Part shown: positions 18,888 through 29,308 of the stretch, in pieces
How the letters are laid out: each line of letters starts with the position of its first letter
How positions within the stretch are numbered: position 1 is the stretch's first letter
Assembly: GCF_013407925.2 (NCBI RefSeq)
Contig: NZ_CP060201.1
Coordinates: 1,054,001 to 1,118,000, forward strand
Direction: 5' to 3'
From: Pseudomonas protegens
GTDB lineage: Bacteria; Pseudomonadota; Gammaproteobacteria; Pseudomonadales; Pseudomonadaceae
DNA length: 64,000 bases
Program-made: the position numbers and the translations under genes
The notes under the pieces: model-generated
What the model was told of the DNA's origin: nothing
Seen by the model: only the letters and a program-made list of their open reading frames with translations
The model's database searches: none

Positions 18888-19454
18888 ATGCGCCTGTTCC
18901 GCTCCCTGACCCTGCTCCTGACCCTGGTCGCGCCCATGGCGTTTGCCGACGATCTGTACCAGGTGGAAATGATCCTCGTCCGGCAGAACGCCGAGCCGCA
19001 GATCATAAGCCGCGCCGCTCCGGAAGACTGGGCCGCCGGCGCTCAACGCCTGAGCCCGGACAGCCAGCGCACGCCATCCCTGGGTGGGATAGTCGAGAAG
19101 CTCAACGCCAGCGGCAACTACAGCGTGCTGCTGCACAAGGCCTGGCAGCAGACCCTGGGGGAAACCCCGGTCAAGGTGGCCCTCAGCGACGGGCCGGAAC
19201 TGTTCGGCCAGTTCCCCATCGAAGGCACCCTGAACCTCAAGCTCGGACGCTTCACCGATGTCGACGCGGATTTCTGGATCAACCAGATCGACAGCAATGG
19301 CCTGGTGACCCAAAGCGAGCGCCTGAAGCAGCAAAGCCACACCAAGAACGGTCAGCTCAACTACCTGGACAACGGCCATCTGGCCCTGCTGATCAAGATC
19401 ACCTCGCTCACCGCACCGGCACCCCGTCCCGCTCCAACTGAAATACCGGACTGA
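18888..19454 (+). CDS. CsiV-family exported protein
   Basis: A 188-residue protein with a clear signal peptide (MRLFRSLTLLLTLVAPMAFA, residues 1-20), hence periplasmic. DDLYQVEMILVRQNAEPQ after cleavage and the closing GHLALLIKIT strand pattern fit the CsiV family, first named for a peptidoglycan-binding protein needed with a class A PBP-type factor in Shewanella. The role in Pseudomonas is not established. The ATG at 18888 follows AAGG (18877-18880) and is 10 bp after the mfd stop, so it is very probably in the mfd operon. The SNF2 gene starts 11 bp after it. Confidence 0.78.
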   Translation: MRLFRSLTLLLTLVAPMAFADDLYQVEMILVRQNAEPQIISRAAPEDWAAGAQRLSPDSQRTPSLGGIVEKLNASGNYSVLLHKAWQQTLGETPVKVALSDGPELFGQFPIEGTLNLKLGRFTDVDADFWINQIDSNGLVTQSERLKQQSHTKNGQLNYLDNGHLALLIKITSLTAPAPRPAPTEIPD

Positions 19455-19465
19455 TCGAAGTCCCT

Positions 19466-22156
<2,691 letters not shown>

Positions 22157-22172
22157 GGCCGGTCAATGCACG

Positions 22173-22195
22173 GGCACCGCGCAACTCGCGGTGCC
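22173..22195. terminator. Hairpin between the SNF2 gene and nagZ
   Basis: A perfect 9-bp stem, GGCACCGCG (22173-22181) with CGCGGTGCC (22187-22195), loop CAACT, in the gap between convergent genes. There is no T-tract on either strand, so it may be a processing or protection hairpin rather than an intrinsic terminator. Confidence 0.45.
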
Positions 22196-22208
22196 GGGCC
22201 AAACCACC

Positions 22209-23219
22209 TCAATCGATCAACTGCGCGGCCTTCAGCGCTTCCAGAGCCGCGAGCCAGCGCGGGTCCTGCTTGTATTCGAGATTGGCGAACGCCTGACCGC
22301 GCATCCGCGCCAGGCGTGGCGACGGCTGCACCTTCAAGCGCTGCGCAGCGCTCAAGGCCAGCTCGGCCGCGGCGCGGTCGTTACACACCAGCCCCATGTC
22401 ACAACCAGCCGCCAGGGCCGCCTCGATCCGGCTTGCCGCATCGCCGACGACATGGGCGCCGGCCATGGACAGGTCGTCACTGAAGATGACCCCATCGAAC
22501 TGCAACTCGCCACGCAGAATGTCCTGCAGCCAGCGTCGGGAGAAACCGGCCGGCTGGGGGTCGACCTGCGGATAGATCACATGGGCCGGCATCACTGCCG
22601 CCAACTGCTTGCTCAAGCGGGCGAACGGCAGCAGGTCCTTGGCGCGGATCTCGTCCAGGCTGCGCTCGTCATTGGGAATCGCCACATGGGAATCGGCCTC
22701 GGCCCAGCCATGTCCAGGGAAATGCTTGCCGGTCGCCGCCATCCCGGCGCTGTTCATGCCGCGGATAAAGGCACCGGCCAACAGCGCCGCGCGCTCCGGA
22801 TCACCTTCGAACGCCCGGCTGCCCACCACCGCACTGCGCTGGTGATCCAGATCAAGGACCGGGGCAAAGCTCAGGTCCAGGCCCACCGCCAGGACCTCGG
22901 TGGCCATGATCCAGCCGCACTGCTCGGCCAGGAACTCGGCATTCGGGTTGTCGGCCAGGGCGCGCATCGCCGGCAGACGGACAAAACCCTGACGCAATCG
23001 CTGCACCCGGCCTCCTTCCTGATCCACCGCCAGCAGCAGGTCCGGGCGGATGGCCCGGATCGCCGCGCTGAGCTCGCGCACCTGGCGTGGGTGCTCGATA
23101 TTCCGAGCAAAAATGATCAGCCCGCCCACTTGCGGCTGACGCAGGAGTTGGCGATCTTCAGCCGTCAGCCAGGTACCGGCGACGTCCACCATCAAGGAGC
23201 CTTGCAGGCCAGCGGTCAT
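22209..23219 (-). CDS. nagZ: Beta-N-acetylhexosaminidase NagZ
   Basis: Cytosolic GH3 enzyme that removes GlcNAc from anhydromuropeptides in cell-wall recycling; its product signals AmpC induction through AmpR in many pseudomonads. The 336 residues match the family. Diagnostic motifs are LLLAVDQEGGRVQRL, GKHFPGHGWAEADSH (the flexible loop with the catalytic His) and FDGVIFSDDLSMAGA (nucleophilic Asp). The ATG at 23219 is preceded by AGGAAG on the minus strand. It is downstream of psrA on the same strand with a gap of about 190 bp. Confidence 0.97.
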   Translation of the reverse strand: MTAGLQGSLMVDVAGTWLTAEDRQLLRQPQVGGLIIFARNIEHPRQVRELSAAIRAIRPDLLLAVDQEGGRVQRLRQGFVRLPAMRALADNPNAEFLAEQCGWIMATEVLAVGLDLSFAPVLDLDHQRSAVVGSRAFEGDPERAALLAGAFIRGMNSAGMAATGKHFPGHGWAEADSHVAIPNDERSLDEIRAKDLLPFARLSKQLAAVMPAHVIYPQVDPQPAGFSRRWLQDILRGELQFDGVIFSDDLSMAGAHVVGDAASRIEAALAAGCDMGLVCNDRAAAELALSAAQRLKVQPSPRLARMRGQAFANLEYKQDPRWLAALEALKAAQLID

Positions 23220-23408
23220 AACACTTCCTTAGACACGAATGCGCACGCCATCGACGATGGCTCCCGCAAGACGCAGGACCAAGCCTCATCCGCAACGGAC
23301 GCAACCGGGCCAATCAACGTCAACAAGGGGAAGGCACAGGGGTAAAAAAACAGAGTCGGCATGGGCGGCTAGCTTAGCGGATGCAAGCTGTCGCGCCCAC
23401 CCGTGAGG

Positions 23409-24116
23409 TCAAGCCTTGGCGACTGCCGGTGCTGATTTGCTGCGGGGCTTGAGCTGGGCGCTGGCCATGGCTTCATCGGTGACGCCGGTTTCGGCGCGCA
23501 TACCGGCGGCGAGGAACGGCACCATCAGCCGCATCACTTGCTCAATGGAGGTGTTGACCCCGAAATCGGTTTCGGCAATGGCTCGCAACGCCTTGATTCC
23601 GGACATGCTGAATGCCGCCGCACCCAGCATGAAATGCACGCGCCAGAACAGTTCTATGGGCGGAATACGCGGTGCCGCCTCGTTGACCAGCAGCATGTAG
23701 CGGCGAAACACCTTGCCGTACATGTCTTCCAGATAACGCCGCAAATGCCCTTGGCTCTGGCTGAAAGCCAGACCCAGCAGACGCATGAAAATCGACAGGT
23801 CGTTGCCGCTGCGTGGCTGCACCACCAGCGCCTGCTCGACAAGGATTTCCAGCAGCTCTTCCAGGCTCGGCTTGCTGTCCGGCTTGGACTGACGCCGCTC
23901 CAGCTCACGATCGAGACTGATGCAGAAAGGCCCGAGAAAGCGCGAGAACACAGCCTGGATCAGGGCTTTCTTGGAACCGAAATGATAGTTGACCGCTGCC
24001 AGGTTGACCCCGGCCTTGCTGGTAATCAGCCGCAATGAGGTTTCGGCAAAACCTTTTTCCGCGAACAACTGCTCGGCAGCATCGAGAATGCGTTCAACGG
24101 TTTCCGACTGGGCCAT
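23409..24116 (-). CDS. psrA: TetR-family regulator PsrA (fatty-acid-responsive)
   Basis: DNA-binding regulator of 235 residues. PsrA senses long-chain fatty acids, represses its own gene and beta-oxidation genes, and activates rpoS in Pseudomonas. The N-terminal TetR helix-turn-helix is at about 10-56 (ILDAAEQLFAEKGFAETSLR, then AVNYHFGSKKALIQAVF). The ligand domain contains LSIFMRLLGLAFSQSQGHLR and ELFWRVHFMLGAAAFSMSGI, as in PsrA sequences I recall. The start is the ATG at 24116, six bases after GGAG; an upstream in-frame codon lacks support. Two PsrA-type palindromes lie immediately upstream, consistent with autorepression. Confidence 0.95.
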   Translation of the reverse strand: MAQSETVERILDAAEQLFAEKGFAETSLRLITSKAGVNLAAVNYHFGSKKALIQAVFSRFLGPFCISLDRELERRQSKPDSKPSLEELLEILVEQALVVQPRSGNDLSIFMRLLGLAFSQSQGHLRRYLEDMYGKVFRRYMLLVNEAAPRIPPIELFWRVHFMLGAAAFSMSGIKALRAIAETDFGVNTSIEQVMRLMVPFLAAGMRAETGVTDEAMASAQLKPRSKSAPAVAKA

Positions 24117-24131
24117 GGCTACTCCGCCTGA

Positions 24132-24158
24132 CAAACACTTGTTTGAAACATACGTTTC
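24132..24158. promoter_or_regulatory. Two abutting PsrA operator palindromes
   Basis: CAAAC-ACTT-GTTTG at 24132-24145 and GAAAC-ATAC-GTTTC at 24145-24158 both fit the (G/C)AAAC-N2-4-GTTT(G/C) PsrA motif and share one base. They begin 16 bp upstream of the psrA start, so binding would block transcription or its early elongation. Established: PsrA represses itself through such a motif. Seen here: two exact copies. Confidence 0.85.
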
Positions 24159-24322
24159 AGGCTCGCCAATGTCAAGCCTGCCAGCCTCGGCGAAGGCCGT
24201 CCGGCGCGCTATTTAATCATACCTGCCGCGGTCTGTAGCCAGCCTTGAGCAGTGGATTGCTACCCCGGAATGACAACCGCCCGACCGACCACGGTAAATG
24301 GAGGATTGCCAAGCGACGTCCA

Positions 24323-24357
24323 CTGTATATAATCCCAGTCACTGTATAAAAAGACAG
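24323..24357. promoter_or_regulatory. Tandem LexA (SOS) boxes upstream of lexA-sulA
   Basis: A near-match CTGTATATAATCCCAG (24323-24338) and an exact CTGT-N8-ACAG box CTGTATAAAAAGACAG (24342-24357), separated by three bases, end 11 bp before the lexA ATG. Two boxes are usual for autoregulated lexA. The TATAAT inside the first box (24328-24333) may be the -10 element. Confidence 0.93.
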
Positions 24358-24367
24358 AGCGATCGAC

Positions 24368-24973
24368 ATGCTAAAACTGACGCCACGCCAAGCTGAGATT
24401 CTGGCTTTTATCAAACGCTGCCTTGAAGACAACGGCTATCCGCCCACCCGCGCCGAGATCGCCCAGGAGCTGGGCTTCAAGTCGCCCAACGCCGCCGAAG
24501 AACACCTCAAGGCCCTGGCCCGCAAAGGCGCCATCGAGATGACCCCGGGAGCCTCCCGCGGCATCCGCATCCCTGGCTTCGAAGCCAAGTCCGACGACTC
24601 GCTGCCCATCATCGGTCGCGTTGCCGCTGGCGCCCCCATCCTGGCCCAGCAGCACATCGAAGAATCCTGCAACATCAATCCGACCTTCTTCCATCCTCGC
24701 GCCGACTACCTGCTTCGGGTCAACGGCATGAGCATGAAGGACATCGGCATCTTCGACGGCGACCTGCTGGCAGTGCATACCACCCGCGAGGCCCGCAACG
24801 GCCAGGTGGTGGTGGCGCGCATCGGCGATGAAGTCACGGTCAAGCGCTTCAAGCGCGAAGGCAGCAAAGTCTGGCTGATCGCCGAAAACCCTGATTTCGC
24901 CCCCATCGAAGTCAACCTGAAAGATCAGGAGCTGGTGATCGAAGGCTTGAGTGTCGGCGTCATTCGCCGCTAA
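24368..24973 (+). CDS. lexA: SOS repressor LexA
   Basis: Repressor and self-cleaving serine protease of the SOS response, 201 residues. The N-terminal winged helix includes [23 protein letters not shown]. Autocleavage would occur at Ala87-Gly88 ([10 protein letters not shown]). The catalytic Ser122 is in [11 protein letters not shown] and the Lys159 in [10 protein letters not shown]. RecA filaments on ssDNA trigger cleavage. It is transcribed behind two LexA boxes and followed after 10 bp by sulA, so the two form an operon. A second LexA type (LexA2) known in some pseudomonads is not in this window. Confidence 0.98.
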   Translation: MLKLTPRQAEILAFIKRCLEDNGYPPTRAEIAQELGFKSPNAAEEHLKALARKGAIEMTPGASRGIRIPGFEAKSDDSLPIIGRVAAGAPILAQQHIEESCNINPTFFHPRADYLLRVNGMSMKDIGIFDGDLLAVHTTREARNGQVVVARIGDEVTVKRFKREGSKVWLIAENPDFAPIEVNLKDQELVIEGLSVGVIRR

Positions 24974-24983
24974 AGGAGGCTCC

Positions 24984-25457
24984 ATGCAGTTCCCTCATAC
25001 ACCACAGCAAGCCCAACTGCCGTTGTTTGAAGCGTTCCTGGCCCAGCCCTTGGCGCCTGCGCTCAAAGAAGCGGTCGAGTCGCCCTGGAATAAAGATCCA
25101 GAGGCTTTCAGCGAACTGTCGTTACGCGGCGCCGCCGGGAACTGCCTGAACCTCCTGGCACCCATTCTCAGAGAGTTGAGCCAGGAGCAGGACGCACGAT
25201 GGCTGACTTTGATCGCCCCACCCTCAAGCCTGACCCAAAGCTGGCTACGGGATGCCGGCCTGAATCGCGAACGTATCCTGCTGCTTCACCCCCGGGGCTC
25301 TCAGAGCCCACAACAGCTGGCTTGCGAGGCCCTGCGCCTGGGGCGCAGTCATACCGTGGTCAGTTGGCTGAATCCACTGAGCGCTAGCGCACGGCAACAG
25401 TTGATCAGCGCCGCACGCACGGGAGATGCGCAAAGCCTGAATATTCGCCTGGGATAA
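24984..25457 (+). CDS. sulA: SOS cell-division inhibitor SulA
   Basis: Inhibits FtsZ polymerisation during the SOS response; 157 residues, cytosolic. The core shows LSLRGAAGNCLNLLAPILREL, ARWLTLIAPPSSLTQSWLRDAGLNRERILLL and the RecA-like SHTVVSWLNPLSASARQQL. The divergent N-terminal 40 residues are typical. A strong ribosome-binding site, AAAGGAGG (24972-24979), fixes the ATG at 24984. Co-transcription with lexA places it directly under LexA control. Confidence 0.93.
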   Translation: MQFPHTPQQAQLPLFEAFLAQPLAPALKEAVESPWNKDPEAFSELSLRGAAGNCLNLLAPILRELSQEQDARWLTLIAPPSSLTQSWLRDAGLNRERILLLHPRGSQSPQQLACEALRLGRSHTVVSWLNPLSASARQQLISAARTGDAQSLNIRLG

Positions 25458-25497
25458 ACACCGGGAAATCGCTACACAATGCGCTTGAAAAGCACGA

Positions 25498-25520
25498 GGC
25501 TTCTCCAGGATTGAGAAGCC
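25498..25520. terminator. Hairpin after sulA
   Basis: GGCTTCTC (25498-25505) pairs with GAGAAGCC (25513-25520) across a 7-base loop. No T-run follows, so termination efficiency is uncertain; it lies between convergent genes. Confidence 0.45.
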
Positions 25521-25564
25521 GAAATAAATATGACGAGCAACCGGAAGAAAACCGATAAACGGGC

Positions 25565-25798
25565 TTAGTGAAGAACCCGCGGGCCGTCTTCCTTATCGAT
25601 TTCACCTTCTACCAGGCGTCCGGCCATCTGCACACCGACGCTCAACATGGCCTTGGCCACCTCAACATGCTGACCTTGCAAAAAGGCTTTGGCATCCTCG
25701 GAGAAATCCAAAGTAACCAGAGAACCCTCGTCCTCAGCTCTGCGCAGCTCGATACGGCCGTCTGGCAACTCGACAATTTCTAGAAAGGACGTTGGCAT
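25565..25798 (-). CDS. Conserved small protein of unknown function (PA3009-type)
   Basis: A 77-residue acidic soluble protein beginning MPTSFLEIVELPDGRIELRR and ending EGEIDKEDGPRVLH. I recognise it only as the conserved small protein that sits near sulA in pseudomonads; no function is known to me. Predicted strands (FLEIVEL, GRIELRRA) are followed by a helix (SEDAKAFLQGQHVEVAKAML). I start it at 25798 because codons further upstream overlap a minus-strand TATAAT (25827-25832) that looks like its -10 promoter element. It has no signal peptide. Confidence 0.72.
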   Translation of the reverse strand: MPTSFLEIVELPDGRIELRRAEDEGSLVTLDFSEDAKAFLQGQHVEVAKAMLSVGVQMAGRLVEGEIDKEDGPRVLH

Positions 25799-25826
25799 AA
25801 AGGTCTGGTCTCCACGAAAGGTCGGG

Positions 25827-25832
25827 ATTATA
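25827..25832 (-). promoter_or_regulatory. Putative -10 element of the PA3009-type gene
   Basis: The minus strand reads TATAAT here, about 30 bp upstream of the proposed start at 25798. No convincing -35 element is visible about 17 bp further up, so an extended or activator-dependent promoter is possible. Confidence 0.45.
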
Positions 25833-25956
25833 TCAGTCATCACCCCCGCCTCGCTCAGGATCTTGCACCAGACCTAGCGCTCTTCAACAGGCATGAGCCC
25901 CTGCCCCACTCAAGAAATGCGGCGCTCCAGCCCTCAAAACTCCGTGCCAGCCCAGC

Positions 25957-26514
25957 TCAGAAATTCGGTTTGTATTCAAAACCCGCCGAAGCCTGGCTGT
26001 CGGAAAAAGGGGTGATCAGCGACTTGTTCAAGCTCAATCGATTAATCAAGGAACCGGGAAACATCTGAATGGAGTTGTTGAACTGCTCCACATTCAGGTT
26101 GAACAGGGTAATGGCGCCGCCGATATTGCCTTCCTGCTCCGCAACCTCACGCATCAGGTTGCTCAACAACGTAACGGACTTGAGGTCCGGATAGGCCTCA
26201 AACGCCAGGTTCAAGCCCCCCAGCAGGGCTTTGCTGCCCTCGTCGACCGACTTCAACGCATCGCCATCGGCAGCAGATGGCAAGCTGCCAATCGCGCTGC
26301 GCAACCCAACGATCCTCTCCAGCAGTTGGCTCTCATAAGCCTGAAAACCAGCCACTTGCGGCTCCAGCAGATCCAGTACCTTGATGCGCTGCCGCTGGTA
26401 GGCAAGCACGTCCGACCAGGCTCGCTGGGCGCGGTTGTATGCGCTGACAATCCTGTTGTAGTGCACATAGGCCAGAACGCCCAAGGCAATCGCAATGACC
26501 AACAACAACTCCAT
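25957..26514 (-). CDS. lemA: LemA family protein
   Basis: A 185-residue membrane-anchored protein. The N-terminal hydrophobic helix (LLLVIAIALGVLAYVHYN) is followed by a long helical region with the LemA hallmark RAQRAWSDVLAYQRQRIKVLD, and the C-terminal FNSSIQMFPGS-like segment here reads VEQFNNSIQMFPGSLINR. The usual C-terminal end (F-Y-P-+-F) appears as FEYKPNF. LemA proteins have no settled function and often sit beside other membrane proteins of unknown role. It starts 3 bp after the stop of the upstream gene, with GGAG at about 9 bp, so it is the last gene of a three-gene operon. GC content looks lower than its surroundings. Confidence 0.9.
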   Translation of the reverse strand: MELLLVIAIALGVLAYVHYNRIVSAYNRAQRAWSDVLAYQRQRIKVLDLLEPQVAGFQAYESQLLERIVGLRSAIGSLPSAADGDALKSVDEGSKALLGGLNLAFEAYPDLKSVTLLSNLMREVAEQEGNIGGAITLFNLNVEQFNNSIQMFPGSLINRLSLNKSLITPFSDSQASAGFEYKPNF

Positions 26515-26517
26515 ACC

Positions 26518-27537
26518 CTATTGCTCCATTTCATCAGCGACCTTCATCGGAAGGTCGAAATTGTTGTCGTGCAATTCCGCCAGCTCATGCACCAGGGCCA
26601 GCACCGGAAACAGACCAGGCAACTCCAGCCCCCGCTCGATATTGGCGTAGAAGCCCGATAAGTCCTCAAAGGTTCCCGGATCCTTGTAGGCCATGACCTC
26701 GGCATCGTCGAAGCTCAGGCACAGACGCCCCTCATTGGAAAACTCCAGGTTCACCTTCTTCAACTGCCGGCAAAGCCTCAGCAAAAAAGCCAGGGTGGTG
26801 GGGGTCGCGAACTTGGCACAGGCCAGCTCGCTGTCACCGGTGAAATTAAAGGCTCTGTTGAAATCATCAGAAGTGGTCTCGTAGACTTTACGTTTTGTGC
26901 GCTTTTTATTCGGCCGATCACTGCACACCATCACACCGGTGACCCAGGGAAAGTCCACCACTAGGCTGAAGCGATCGAAGCTCTCGTAAACCCGCTCACT
27001 TTCGCCATCGGATTTGGATTTGTAGTGGGAATTCACATAACGCAAGTGGTGGAAGACAAAAGGCAACTGATGCCGCGCGCCCTGGTAGGTTCCCCCGGCG
27101 GAGTCGACGATGCGGCGGCTGTCGTTACCGCGCTCATAGTCCTCGAACTCGCCGCTCAGTTGGGTGAAACGCTCTTCGGCGGTTCCACCGGGATCGCAAA
27201 GACCGTTACTGAGGAATGAACATTTACGGGCGATTTTCTTTGGCAACTCATCAAAAGCGGCTTTACGACTCATCCAGATGATCAGACTGGCAAAGCCGAA
27301 GCATGCCGCGATGAACCACATCACCACCACGCCTGCCATGGCCGGGATCGCCGAAACAATCGCCAGCATCACCAGCATCAGGGGCTGGGCATGATCGAAC
27401 TGCAACCCGCCCTTGAAGGATTGGAGCCGGCCGATGACCTGCAACAGATCCTCGTTGGTCTTGGCCCGCGCCACCTCGGCGTTGCAAGTGGCCAGTAATT
27501 GGACCAACTCGGCATCGTGCTTGAGAAACTGCATCAT
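26518..27537 (-). CDS. LemA-associated membrane protein of unknown function, paralog A (possibly DUF3137-like)
   Basis: A 339-residue protein with two close TM helices at about residues 52-70 and 70-90 (LMLVMLAIVSAIPAMAGVVV, then WFIAACFGFASLIIWM). A cytosolic domain of about 250 residues follows. It is a paralog of the next gene upstream; the shared landmarks are GGLQFDHAQ, RFSLVVDFPWVT, DDFNRAFNF, KFATPTTLAFLLRLCRQL, VNLEFSNEGRLCLSF and LELPGLFPVLALVHELAE. The pairing with LemA suggests the DUF3137 group, but this is tentative. The start overlaps the upstream stop (ATGA, 27534-27537). Sampled 60-base lines have roughly 43-48% GC, well below the neighbours, suggesting transfer or relaxed composition. 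Confidence 0.75.
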   Translation of the reverse strand: MMQFLKHDAELVQLLATCNAEVARAKTNEDLLQVIGRLQSFKGGLQFDHAQPLMLVMLAIVSAIPAMAGVVVMWFIAACFGFASLIIWMSRKAAFDELPKKIARKCSFLSNGLCDPGGTAEERFTQLSGEFEDYERGNDSRRIVDSAGGTYQGARHQLPFVFHHLRYVNSHYKSKSDGESERVYESFDRFSLVVDFPWVTGVMVCSDRPNKKRTKRKVYETTSDDFNRAFNFTGDSELACAKFATPTTLAFLLRLCRQLKKVNLEFSNEGRLCLSFDDAEVMAYKDPGTFEDLSGFYANIERGLELPGLFPVLALVHELAELHDNNFDLPMKVADEMEQ

Positions 27538-28568
27538 TCTTCCTTGATCAACTCGCTGGATTCCAAAACCTGCGGAACGACAGCATGACCGTCGTGCTCC
27601 TGGGCCAGCCGCTCTATCAGCCCCAACAGCGGATACAACTTGGGCAACTCGATGCCGGCCTCGATCCGCGCGCGAAAGACCGCCAGATCACTCAGCAACC
27701 CCGGATCGGCGTGGGCCATGATGTCTTCGTTATTGAAGCTCAGGCAGAGTCGTCCCTGGCTGGAGAACTCCAGATTGACCCCATGGAGCTGGCGCGAAAG
27801 CTCCATCAGCAAGTCCAGCGTCGCAGGCGTGGCAAAATGCTGACAACTGGCAGGGTCAATGCCGCGCAGCACAAAGATCTGATTGAAATCCTCGCGCTCG
27901 GTCTTGAAGGGCTGTCCCGACAGCGCTACTTCCAAGGGGCTGGATCGAAGCGCAATCTCTGTCACCCAGGGAAAATCCACCACCAGACTGTAGCGCTGGT
28001 AGTTGGTGTAAACCGTCTTGAGATCTCCACCGGCCCCGCGCTCGCAACTGGAGATCACATATCGCAGCTGGTAATACTCGAATGCCAGCGAATGTCGCTT
28101 TCCTCGATACACCCCCTGGAGCGAGTCCAGGATACGGCGCCGCTCACTCTCACTGCCCCGCCGGTAATCGGTGAACTCGCTGTCCAGTCTCTTCAGGCGC
28201 CAATCGGCACTACTGTCGGATTCACTCAAGTCGTTGCAAAACATCATGCACTTGCGGGTGATACTCACCGCCAGATCCGTCAACGCCCCAGAGACGCCTT
28301 TGCGGACCCGATAGCTTAAGAAACACAAAGCCACAAACACCCAGAACATGCCGCCCATGCCATCCATCAACAGCGCAGTCGCGAGTGCGGCAAACGCCAG
28401 CACCAGCAGCGTTATTGACTGCACATGGTCAAACTCCAGGCCGCCAGGGAATATCTCCAGCCGGTCGAGCACCGCCAGCAGATCCGCCCTGGACCGGGCA
28501 TTGATGACTCGCATCTGGCAATCGCTGAGCAGGCGAACCAGCGCCTGGTCACGCAAGAAGAACAACAT
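27534..28568 (-). CDS. LemA-associated membrane protein of unknown function, paralog B
   Basis: A 344-residue protein, first gene of the LemA cassette. An N-terminal helical segment (residues 1-45) is followed by two TM helices (ITLLVLAFAALATALLMDGM, then MFWVFVALCFLSYRV) and a C-terminal domain homologous to paralog A: GGLEFDHVQ, RYSLVVDFPWVT, EDFNQIFVL, HFATPATLDLLMELSRQL, VNLEFSSQGRLCLSF and IELPKLYPLLGLIERLA. The order and spacing of these blocks match, so the pair arose by tandem duplication. Its GC content (about 55-60% on sampled lines) is closer to the chromosome than that of paralog A. The function is unknown. Confidence 0.75.
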   Translation of the reverse strand: MLFFLRDQALVRLLSDCQMRVINARSRADLLAVLDRLEIFPGGLEFDHVQSITLLVLAFAALATALLMDGMGGMFWVFVALCFLSYRVRKGVSGALTDLAVSITRKCMMFCNDLSESDSSADWRLKRLDSEFTDYRRGSESERRRILDSLQGVYRGKRHSLAFEYYQLRYVISSCERGAGGDLKTVYTNYQRYSLVVDFPWVTEIALRSSPLEVALSGQPFKTEREDFNQIFVLRGIDPASCQHFATPATLDLLMELSRQLHGVNLEFSSQGRLCLSFNNEDIMAHADPGLLSDLAVFRARIEAGIELPKLYPLLGLIERLAQEHDGHAVVPQVLESSELIKEE

Positions 28569-28618
28569 GCATCTTCCTTGATCAATTAAACGCGCCGCGT
28601 ATCAAGCGACGCTCAGGC

Positions 28619-29143
28619 TCAACACTCGTTCAAGCCATCTCGAAAACGAATGGCCAGGGACTTGAGGTTCTGCCGCCAGCTTTCCAGCTCTTCTCGACTC
28701 AGTTCCGGTTCCGGCTCCTGCTCGTCCAGATTGACCGCCATGATCAGCGGTTGGGTCACGTCGCCCTTGGGTTTGTGCGGCGCTCGTGGCGGTTGAAACA
28801 GCTCGCTGTAAGCGCACAGCAGTTGCGCCAGCCAGGTCTGCGGGCTCTGCGCCAACTCCACCAGCTCCGCCAGCTCGGGAATGGCAATGCTGTCCAGTAC
28901 TTCACGGCTGAGGATCTGCTCGACCCGCGCAGCATTGGCCTGCGGCAGCCGATAGAACCCGGCGATCTCGTGGCATAGCCCCAGCAAGGCACCGTACAGG
29001 TGGAAAAGCACCGACTCGCGCCCCGCCTGGACCTGCGCCTGGGCATTCATCGCCCGCCCCTCTTCGGCCCGAGCCACGGTCTCGAGCGCCAGGCCGGCAA
29101 AGTAGATTTTCTGATTGGTACGGGTATAGAGCTCGTGGGCCAT
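28619..29143 (-). CDS. Conserved protein upstream of the LemA cassette (PA3010-type, possibly DUF6586)
   Basis: A 174-residue, mainly helical, soluble protein beginning MAHELYTRTNQKIYFAGLAL, with AVARAEEGRAMNAQAQVQAG-like helix and a C-terminal ELESWRQNLKSLAIRFRDGL. I know it as the conserved gene next to topA in pseudomonads; no function is established. The start at 29143 is chosen because GGAGG lies 8 bp upstream on the minus strand, whereas the longer open frame has no such site. It precedes the LemA cassette by 50 bp on the same strand and may share its transcript. Confidence 0.72.
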   Translation of the reverse strand: MAHELYTRTNQKIYFAGLALETVARAEEGRAMNAQAQVQAGRESVLFHLYGALLGLCHEIAGFYRLPQANAARVEQILSREVLDSIAIPELAELVELAQSPQTWLAQLLCAYSELFQPPRAPHKPKGDVTQPLIMAVNLDEQEPEPELSREELESWRQNLKSLAIRFRDGLNEC

Positions 29144-29221
29144 GTAGGCAGCCTCCACTACAAGAACAGAACCGGATGCGGGTGGCACAGTTTCAAGGAT
29201 CACTCCCGCGCACCGCAAGGC

Positions 29222-29261
29222 AAAAGAAAGGCCGCATGACTCCCAACGGAATCATGCGGCC
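29222..29261 (-). terminator. Terminator downstream of topA
   Basis: GGCCGCATGA (29230-29239) pairs with TCATGCGGCC (29252-29261). On the minus strand the hairpin is followed by TTTCTTTTG (29229-29221), a standard intrinsic terminator for topA. Confidence 0.85.
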
Positions 29262-29308
29262 CTGTACAGCGCCATATCGAGGAGCAAGCCCCTCGACACA
29301 GACAGTGC

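Noticed and set aside
16718..19006. A 762-codon minus-strand open frame opposite mfd
   Set aside because: It is the antisense shadow of a conserved essential-type gene in GC-rich DNA; its composition (rich in His, Gln, Gly, Val) and lack of motifs are typical of such shadows.
25457..25850. Toxin-antitoxin pair near sulA
   Set aside because: Only one small gene is present and it resembles the conserved small protein near sulA in pseudomonads rather than a toxin or antitoxin.
25957..29143. Defence island
   Set aside because: No nuclease, methylase, helicase or other defence domain is recognisable; LemA and its partners are not known defence proteins.
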